From Streptomyces sp. NBC_00704 (GTDB lineage Bacteria > Actinomycetota > Actinomycetes > Streptomycetales > Streptomycetaceae), in the NCBI RefSeq assembly GCF_036226605.1, contig NZ_CP109001.1, positions 33,429-97,428 on the forward strand: a stretch of DNA of 64,000 nt, read 5' to 3'. Below are positions 59,122 through 64,000 of the stretch, one piece after another (the first letter of the stretch is position 1; the number at the start of each line of letters is the position of its first letter). The notes below the pieces were generated by a model that saw nothing but the letters and a program-made list of their open reading frames with translations, was not told the DNA's origin and did no database searches. The translations under genes and the position numbers were made by a program.

Positions 59122-59847
59122 ATGGATGCCATGACAGGCCCGCGAACGCTCCCCTCCAAAGGCTCTCCCCGTGGGCGCAAGCGTGCTTCGCACTCGCTGG
59201 AGGCTGTCCTCGGCGCAGCCGTGGCCCTGCTCGACGAGGCGGGCGCACCGGCACTGACCTTCCGCGCGCTCGCCGCCCGTCTCGGCACCGGCGTCGGCAC
59301 CATCTACTGGTATGTCTCCAGCAAGGACGAACTGCTCGACCGCGCCACCGACCACGCGATCGGGGAGGCCCTGGCCCTCGTCGAGGGGCATCCGCAGAGC
59401 GACGACCCGATCGCCGACCTCCGTGCGATGGCCATCACGCTGTTCGACGCGATCGTCGACCGGCCCTGGCTGACGGCGTACTTCATGCGCAACACCGACG
59501 TGCAGGGCCACTCGCTGCGGCTGTACGAGAAGCTCGGCCAGCAGACCCTCCGCCTCGACCTCACGCCGCGGCAGCGTTTCCACGCAGTGTCGGCGATCAC
59601 GGGCGTTGTCATCGGCACGGCCGCCGACCTGGGCGCGGAGATCCCGAAGGAAGTGCTCGACGGCCACATGGACCGCGACGCGTACCTCGACCGCTTCGTC
59701 GAGCAGTGGCGGTCGCTCGACGGCGTCGATTTTCCGTTCGTGCACCAGATCGCCGACGAATTCGCGGGGCACGACGACAGGGACCAGTTCGTCGCCGCAC
59801 TGGACCTGACCTTGTCAGGCCTCCGCCTTCAGGCCGGAACCAAGTGA
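59122..59847 (+). CDS. TetR-family repressor
   Basis: 241 aa. The N-terminal HTH is at about 25-70 (LEAVLGAAVALLDEAGAPAL, ALAARLGTGVGTIYWYVSSKDELLD). The long C-terminal domain is TetR_C type (DLRAMAITLFDAIVDRPWLT). Likely represses the adjacent exporter and itself through the three operators at 59051-59098. Confidence 0.93.
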   Translation: MDAMTGPRTLPSKGSPRGRKRASHSLEAVLGAAVALLDEAGAPALTFRALAARLGTGVGTIYWYVSSKDELLDRATDHAIGEALALVEGHPQSDDPIADLRAMAITLFDAIVDRPWLTAYFMRNTDVQGHSLRLYEKLGQQTLRLDLTPRQRFHAVSAITGVVIGTAADLGAEIPKEVLDGHMDRDAYLDRFVEQWRSLDGVDFPFVHQIADEFAGHDDRDQFVAALDLTLSGLRLQAGTK

Positions 59848-59959
59848 CCCGGAAACCTCGCTGAGTCGCCGTTCACGCGCCGGCCCGACCACCAACCTGC
59901 ACCCGACCGCTGAGCCGCGGCAAAGCCCGCACAGCCCATGCCGATCGCCATCACCGCGA

Positions 59960-60200
59960 GGCAGCGAGGTGACTCCCCGCACTCCGAGAGCAAAAGCGGC
60001 CCCCACCCGCAGCGCCTGATCGCTGCCACCATGGACCAGTAGGGCCGCATCGACGTACCGGTGAGCAACGCGAGGCGTTGAAGGATGTGGGACGGAGCAT
60101 CGGCGATCCACTCGCTGACCGCCGGCACGGAGGTCGCCCCCGCCACAACCGCGCACGCGGTCAGTGCGAGCAGGGTAACCAGAGAGTGCGTACGCCGCGT
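59960..60200 (-). pseudogene. Remnant of an ISAs1-type transposase (N-terminal region)
   Basis: The minus strand reads SLVTLLALTACAVVAGATSV then PAVSEWIADAPSHILQRLAL, the hallmark N-terminal region of ISAs1/H-repeat transposases. It then degenerates after MVAAIRRC. The frame is broken at both ends and no DDE core remains. Confidence 0.7.
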
Positions 60201-60203
60201 GGG

Positions 60204-60380
60204 TCACGGGCCGGGAACCTCGGCCGGTCGCTCCAACAGGCCCGGGATCTCGGCGAGTACGACCTCGGGATGCTCGCGGAGCTGGTCAACGGCAGGCGAG
60301 CTCAGCCATGGGTGCGTCGGCGTGGCACGGTCTTCCACTTCTATCACGGGGGACGACAGGGCGCGGTCCACCTCGGTCAT
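60204..60380 (-). CDS. 58-aa hypothetical protein, second gene of a small pair
   Basis: The ATG overlaps the stop of the preceding ORF (ATGA). The product MTEVDRALSSPVIEVEDRAT ... ends RPAEVPGP. No known family. Its 3' end abuts the transposase remnant, so it may be truncated. The coupling to the 97-aa ORF, which has its own start, suggests a TA-like or regulatory pair, but this is a guess. Confidence 0.5.
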   Translation of the reverse strand: MTEVDRALSSPVIEVEDRATPTHPWLSSPAVDQLREHPEVVLAEIPGLLERPAEVPGP

Positions 60381-60670
60381 GCAGTACCCCGCAGCTCGGC
60401 CAGGGGCCGGGCGCACTCGGCGGTGACCGCGTCGACCTCGGTCCGGTCGGCGGGGCTGATGCTCTTGCGGCGAGCGGCCCAGCGGCGCTGTTCGGCGGAC
60501 AGGTTCTCGACTCGCTCCGTGGCGCCAGCCGCCTCCGCCTCGGCGATCAGCCGTGAGTAGGCGCCGACGACGTGGTTGATGCCCTCCAGGGCGACTTCGT
60601 AGGCTGTTCCGTCCTCGGACGACCACATGGCCGTCCCCATGCCCTGAAGGGCCGATCGGGGCTCCGGCAT
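60377..60670 (-). CDS. 97-aa hypothetical protein, first gene of a small pair
   Basis: Starts MPEPRSALQGMGTAMWSSED; mostly helical with GINHVVGAYSRLIAEAEA and a basic RRWAARRKS segment. AAGGAGG precedes the ATG closely. Family not recognised. Overlaps the 58-aa ORF by 4 bp. Confidence 0.6.
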   Translation of the reverse strand: MPEPRSALQGMGTAMWSSEDGTAYEVALEGINHVVGAYSRLIAEAEAAGATERVENLSAEQRRWAARRKSISPADRTEVDAVTAECARPLAELRGTA

Positions 60671-61477
60671 GATGTGCCTCCTTGTCCCTCATTGTTCGCC
60701 AGTGAGTGCGTCTTGACTCTGGCAGGCGCATGCCGTTGCGGCCGCAGGTTATTGAGCTCTTTCAGTGGTGCCGCTCCAGGGTGAGGACGGCTGCGGCGAT
60801 TGACGACATTCGATTCGGGCTGCACCGGGTCCTGCGGAGGATCCGGCAGGACTTCAGTCGCGCTACACCGCGTTCCACCGGTGCCCGTGCCACGCAGAGC
60901 GCGCGGTTGACGGTTCGCTGGGTGGGTGTGAGGTCACGGCCGGGTGGACCTCTGATGGGTGTGGTCACTCATGGTCCGGCGTCCATGTAGGCGCGGTCGG
61001 CGGTATGGGAACGCCCTGGTGGTGTGGGGCGTGCATGGGGCGGAGCCGGAGAGCGGGGTGGTGGCGTTGTCGGGGGAGGGGGTGCCGGCGGCTTTTGCTC
61101 GGGACCGGGAGGTGGAGCGTCTGCGGGTTTTGATGCGCGGGATGAACTGACGTCTGGGCGTGCCCGGTTGATCAGTACCTCCCTGGGGGTGTCGGAGCGG
61201 AAGGTGTGTGGCTTCGTAAGTGTTCGTTGACTCCGTTTGTAGGTGAGTTCTGGCTCCACTTGGCAGCCGGAGGGTCTCGTTTGGTAGGTGAGAAGTGACT
61301 CCACCTTGGGCGGCGCCGGCGAACGCCTGCCTCGGGGAACAGCGGTACAGCGGTTATCGGTGAGAACGATCATGGTTCGGTCGGCGTGAGGGTGCTGACG
61401 CGGTTCTCGTAGGGGTAGCGAGGTAAGGCCAAATGCCGCCAGTACTTGATCTTGGTGGGTCCGGGTCCGAGCCGAGT
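60671..61477. other. Gene-poor remnant zone
   Basis: About 800 bp with the transposase remnant at 60762-61010. It also has a plus-strand reading frame ending at 61150 (EGVPAAFARDREVERLRVLM) that looks like the 3' piece of a lost gene. A short G-rich tract lies near 61060. Nothing else is supported. Confidence 0.5.
60762..61010 (-). pseudogene. Remnant of an IS5-family-like transposase (C-terminal region)
   Basis: The minus strand reads ADRAYMDAGP, a stop, then VTTPIRGPPGRDLTPTQRTVN, ARAPVERGVARLKS and CSPNRMSSIAAAVLTLERHH with a TGA at 60762. This is the C-terminal end of a DDE transposase interrupted by a stop where a Trp codon is expected. No terminal repeats or upstream catalytic part were found. 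Confidence 0.7.
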
Positions 61478-61783
61478 TCACCGCGCGGCGTCCGGGGGAC
61501 GGGTCGGCACGGCGGCTGCTAGATCGCTGACGTTGAGGTAGCCCGTCGTGTCAGGGGAAGCTTCCCCAGAGACCTCGCAGGCGTAGCGGACTGCCACCCG
61601 GTGCCAGTCGTAGATGCCGCGCAGGTAGGCGCAGATCACGTCGACGTACCGGATGGTCGCTTCCTGCGCCAGGTGGGCAAGGCGCATGCGGCGGGCCCAC
61701 AGCAGGTTGCGCTCCCGGGCCGCGGAACGCTCCGGGCTCGTCCAGGACGGAATTCGGATGTCGAAGTCGATGTCCTGTGGCAC
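61478..61783 (-). pseudogene. Terpene synthase with internal deletion
   Basis: 101 codons are open. The first ~35 (DIRIPSWTSPERSAARERNL then LWARRMRL) match the N-terminus of bacterial class I terpene cyclases. The next ~30 (YVDVICAYLRGIYDWHRVAV) match their C-terminal helices. Everything between, including the Asp-rich and NSE metal motifs (~200 residues), is gone. The frame survived, but no cyclase activity is possible. Confidence 0.65.
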
Positions 61784-61882
61784 GCCTTCCCCCTCGCTGC
61801 TGCCCCCGGAGACGGGCCGTCAGCTCGGGCGCCGGCCTCCACGGCGTGGTCAATGCCCCCGACGCACGCCATGCGAACCCCG

Positions 61883-62772
61883 TCAGCGGCCCATCGCCGT
61901 CTCGCGGTTCATGCGTGACAGCTTCTCGGGATTGCGGACGGCGTAAAGGCCGGTGATGAGGCCGGCGTCCAGACGGAGGGCCACGATCGTGTCGATCCGG
62001 CCGTCGCGGCGGATGATCAGGGCCGGGTGGCCGTTGACCAGGGTCGGTTGCAAAAGGGCGCCGCTGAGCCTGGCCAGGACCTCGGTCACGTCGGCCACGC
62101 CCACCACCGGTTCCACGGCGGCCCGGACGACTCCGCCGCCATCCGTCAGGAGGACGACGTCCGGGGCGATCATGTTGAGGAGTCCGGTCAAGTCGCCTGT
62201 TTCCACCGCCTGTTGGAAGGCGGCGAGCGCGTCGCGGGTCTGGGACGGGGAGACGTCCCGCGAGGGCGGCGCGCGGCGACGTGGGCGCGGGCGCGGTGCG
62301 CGATCTGGCGGACGGCGGGCGGGGTCTTGTCGACGGCCTGCGCGATCTCGTCGTAGTCCAGGTCGAAGACGTCCCGCAGCACGAACACGGCACGCTCGGT
62401 CGGCGCGAGGGTCTCCAGTACGAGGAGCATCGCCATGGAGACGCTGTCCGCGAGCTCGACGTCCTCGGCCACGTCGGGCGCGATGAGCAGCGGCTCGGGC
62501 AGCCACGGGCCGACGTAGGACTCCTTGCGGCGGCGGAGTGTGCGAAGGCGGGTCAGGGACTGGCGGGTGGTGATGCGGACCAGGAAGGCGCGCGGGTCGC
62601 GGACTGTGGTGTGCTCGACGCCCGACCAGCGCAGCCACGTCTCCTGGAGGATGTCCTCGGCGTCGGCCGCCGAGCCCAGCATCTCGTAGGCCACCGTGAA
62701 CAGCAGATTGCGGTGGGCAATGAAGCTATCCGTGGCCGCCCCCGCATCGGTACCGGCATCCCTGTCCACCAT
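61883..62772 (-). pseudogene. ECF41 sigma factor gene (SigJ-like) with frameshift
   Basis: From the ATG at 62772 the sigma-2 and sigma-4 regions are read in one frame (VAYEMLGSAADAEDILQETW ... APTERAVFVLRDVFDLDYDE). The SnoaL-like C-terminal domain (VSPSQTRDALAAFQQAVETG ... AVRNPEKLSRMNRE) is in another. The shift is near 62265, in CGCCCTCGCGGGACG. The split removes the regulatory domain from the sigma core. A CMD gene lies divergently, as at 39934-41362. Confidence 0.8.
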
Positions 62773-62953
62773 CGTCAGCTCCCGACTTCCGTCTCGCCAC
62801 CTGTGGTGCGTGTCGTACACGGGACGCTGCTGACCCCGGTTCTGTGACAGCCGCACCCCGTGGCACACGTCACATCCGCCCCGTGTCACAGGAGCGCGGC
62901 GACCGGCGCCTCATGGGCATCAGCCACACGATTCCATGAGTGAGGAAGCCCCG

Positions 62954-63598
62954 ATGGAAACCCGTATGAACCTGTTCGACACCGAGCTCGGCACGAAGGT
63001 CGGCAAGCGGATCTACGCCGTCAGTCAGGTCATCCAGGAGTCGCCGCTGCCCAAATCCACCCAGGAGTTGGTGCAGCTGCGAGCCAGCCAGATCAACGGC
63101 TGCGGCTTCTGCGTCGACATCCACAGCAAGGACGCCGCCGCCGCCGGCGAGGACGCGGCCCGGCTCAGCCTCGTCGCCACCTGGCGGCACTCCACCGTGT
63201 TCACCGACGCCGAGCGGGCCGCGCTGGCCCTCACCGAGGAGGGGACCCGCATCATCGACGGATATGCAGGGGTCACTGACGAGACCTGGGCCCAGGTGCG
63301 CAAGCACTACGACGAGGAGCAGGCCATCGCTCTCGTCTCCCTCGTCGCCATGATCAACGCGACCAACCGGCTCGGCAGCCACAGGACGGAAGTCCTGATA
63401 TGCGAGCGCCGAAATTCGACGGGCGGAGGTACCGGATCATGCGGAGTGACGGCCACCCCTGGGCAATTAACGGCCGCGCACTCTCGAATTCTTCCGGTAG
63501 TTTTTCGCCGGGGTTGGTGGTGCAGCCAGGCCCCAAAAGCTACACAGCCAGCCAGCGTGATGCACCATTCCAGTAGTGGGTTCGCTCGCCCAGGGTGA
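62954..63598 (+). CDS. CMD (AhpD-like) protein with replaced C-terminus
   Basis: The ATG at 62954 has GAGGAAG upstream. Residues 1-~145 are a normal CMD protein with CxxC (QINGCGFCVDIHSKDAAAA) and the DEEQAIALVSLVAMINATNR helix. Just after NATNRLG, where the family has its last ~10 residues, the frame enters unrelated DNA and continues ~70 codons (SHRTEVLICERRNSTGGGTG ...). The breakpoint near 63385 probably marks subtelomeric recombination. It may still be partly functional. Confidence 0.75.
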   Translation: METRMNLFDTELGTKVGKRIYAVSQVIQESPLPKSTQELVQLRASQINGCGFCVDIHSKDAAAAGEDAARLSLVATWRHSTVFTDAERAALALTEEGTRIIDGYAGVTDETWAQVRKHYDEEQAIALVSLVAMINATNRLGSHRTEVLICERRNSTGGGTGSCGVTATPGQLTAAHSRILPVVFRRGWWCSQAPKATQPASVMHHSSSGFARPG

Positions 63599-63840
63599 TG
63601 CGGTGGCGGATTCTGCGGCACCTGGAGGGTTAAGCGTGTATGCTGACGGAGTATTGGTGAACGTGAGCGGCCGGTTTCGAGGGTGGGGGAGGTGTTCGGG
63701 TGGAGCGCAGCGGAACCCGTCACTGCGGTGGGACCAGCACCCCGTCAGGCCGACGGCCCGTCATCTTCGCTGCACGGATGACGGCTGGGATTCCCAAACC
63801 CTACACAGGCCCGCGCGCGATGCACCTCCCCTACTGCCGG
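63386..63840. other. Non-coding subtelomeric DNA
   Basis: Lower GC, with no supported gene beyond the run-on CMD frame (which ends at 63598). Short dyads occur (e.g. CACCT...AGGTG around GCCGGC at 63822-63846). It leads into the terminal hairpin array. Confidence 0.5.
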
Positions 63841-63844
63841 CGCA

Positions 63845-64000
63845 GGTGCCCGCGCTTGCGCGGGTGCCCACAATTCGCGCTTGCGCGAATTGCCTCGCCT
63901 TTTAAATTCCGCTTGCGGAATTCCATTCCGGCGCTTGCGCCGGAATCCGAATTGCGCTTGCGCAATTCGCTCTTTAGGCCTCGGCTTGCCGAGGCCTAAC
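63845..64000. repeat. Terminal palindrome array: putative telomere
   Basis: Six hairpins, all with loop CTTG closed by C-G/G-C: 63845-63868 (CCCGCG stem, extended by G-T pairs), 63871-63892 (CAATTCGCG), 63905-63922 (AATTCCG), 63925-63946 (ATTCCGGCG), 63948-63969 (CGAATTGCG) and 63974-63999 (TTAGGCCTCGG). The last ends one base before the window end. Closely packed palindromes that fold the 3' overhang are the signature of Streptomyces telomeres. The sequence does not begin with the archetypal CCCGCGGAGCGGG palindrome when read from the end. Confidence 0.85.

Noticed and set aside
63576..63905. Plus-strand ORF running into the terminal palindromes
   Set aside because: No ribosome site, no family, biased composition, and it reads through hairpins of the telomere.
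1..64000. tRNA, rRNA or riboswitch genes
   Set aside because: I looked for tRNA-like cloverleaf cores (GGTTCGAATCC-type arms) and conserved riboswitch cores and found none convincing.

Overview
The window is about 64 kb of very GC-rich actinobacterial DNA with strong Shine-Dalgarno sites, overlapping ATGA/GTGA stop-starts and many GTG starts, as in Streptomyces. It appears to reach the physical right end of a linear replicon. The last ~155 bases hold six hairpin palindromes that all share the same CTTG loop, and a tap-tpg operon (telomere-associated protein plus terminal protein) and a ttrA-like helicase lie 12-17 kb inside that end. Chromosome arm and linear plasmid cannot be told apart from this window.

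From base 1 to about 44.6 kb the DNA reads as one aromatic-polyketide (type II PKS) cluster of the kinamycin/lomaiviticin (diazofluorene) kind. Left part (0.4-10 kb): a VOC protein, two dTDP-deoxysugar genes, a gamma-glutamyl hydrolase and a CMD protein, an ABC exporter, a StrR/ParB-like regulator, an AraC regulator and a second VOC protein. Next come a neocarzinostatin-type secreted apoprotein and an orphan response regulator. The minus-strand operon at 11.9-18.8 kb is a hydrazine/diazo cassette: GNAT, adenylosuccinate lyase-like, glutamine synthetase-like, amidase, a 652-aa protein of unknown function and a 2[4Fe-4S] ferredoxin. An O-methyltransferase-like gene with a degenerate SAM motif (AlpH-like) is transcribed divergently from it. 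At 20.6-28.7 kb lies an angucycline core operon: three FAD oxygenases, aromatase/cyclase, ketoreductase, ACP, TcmI-type cyclase and an AlpJ-type B-ring oxygenase. At 28.9-44.6 kb are SnoaL-like, PAP2 and PadR genes, two SARP activators, a second aromatase/cyclase, an acyl-CoA dehydrogenase-like gene, a PPTase, an ECF41 sigma/CMD pair and an FAD-TPR fusion.

Two points stand out. First, the ketosynthase pair (KS-alpha/KS-beta) expected between the cyclase and the ACP is absent, so the cluster is KS-less here. Second, TCGAG-type direct repeats at exact 11-bp (or 21-22-bp) spacing, the classic SARP operator, sit upstream of at least five transcription units, including a ten-motif array ahead of the apoprotein gene. 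This suggests one SARP regulon covering sugar, carrier protein, regulator, cyclase and FAD-TPR genes. Several intergenic gaps also carry tandem repeats of 8-24 bp.

From 44.7 kb to the end is a subtelomeric zone. It holds a truncated secreted-protein gene at the cluster edge, a Fic protein, an alpha/beta hydrolase, tpg, tap, the helicase, a Fic-family toxin/antitoxin pair with a 13-bp-arm operator, a secreted I36-like protein, an ArsR regulator, a SUKH protein, and a DHA2 exporter/TetR pair with three phased operators. Towards the end it becomes a graveyard: a frameshifted LRR gene, two transposase remnants, an internally deleted terpene synthase, a frameshifted ECF41 sigma factor and a CMD gene with a replaced C-terminus.
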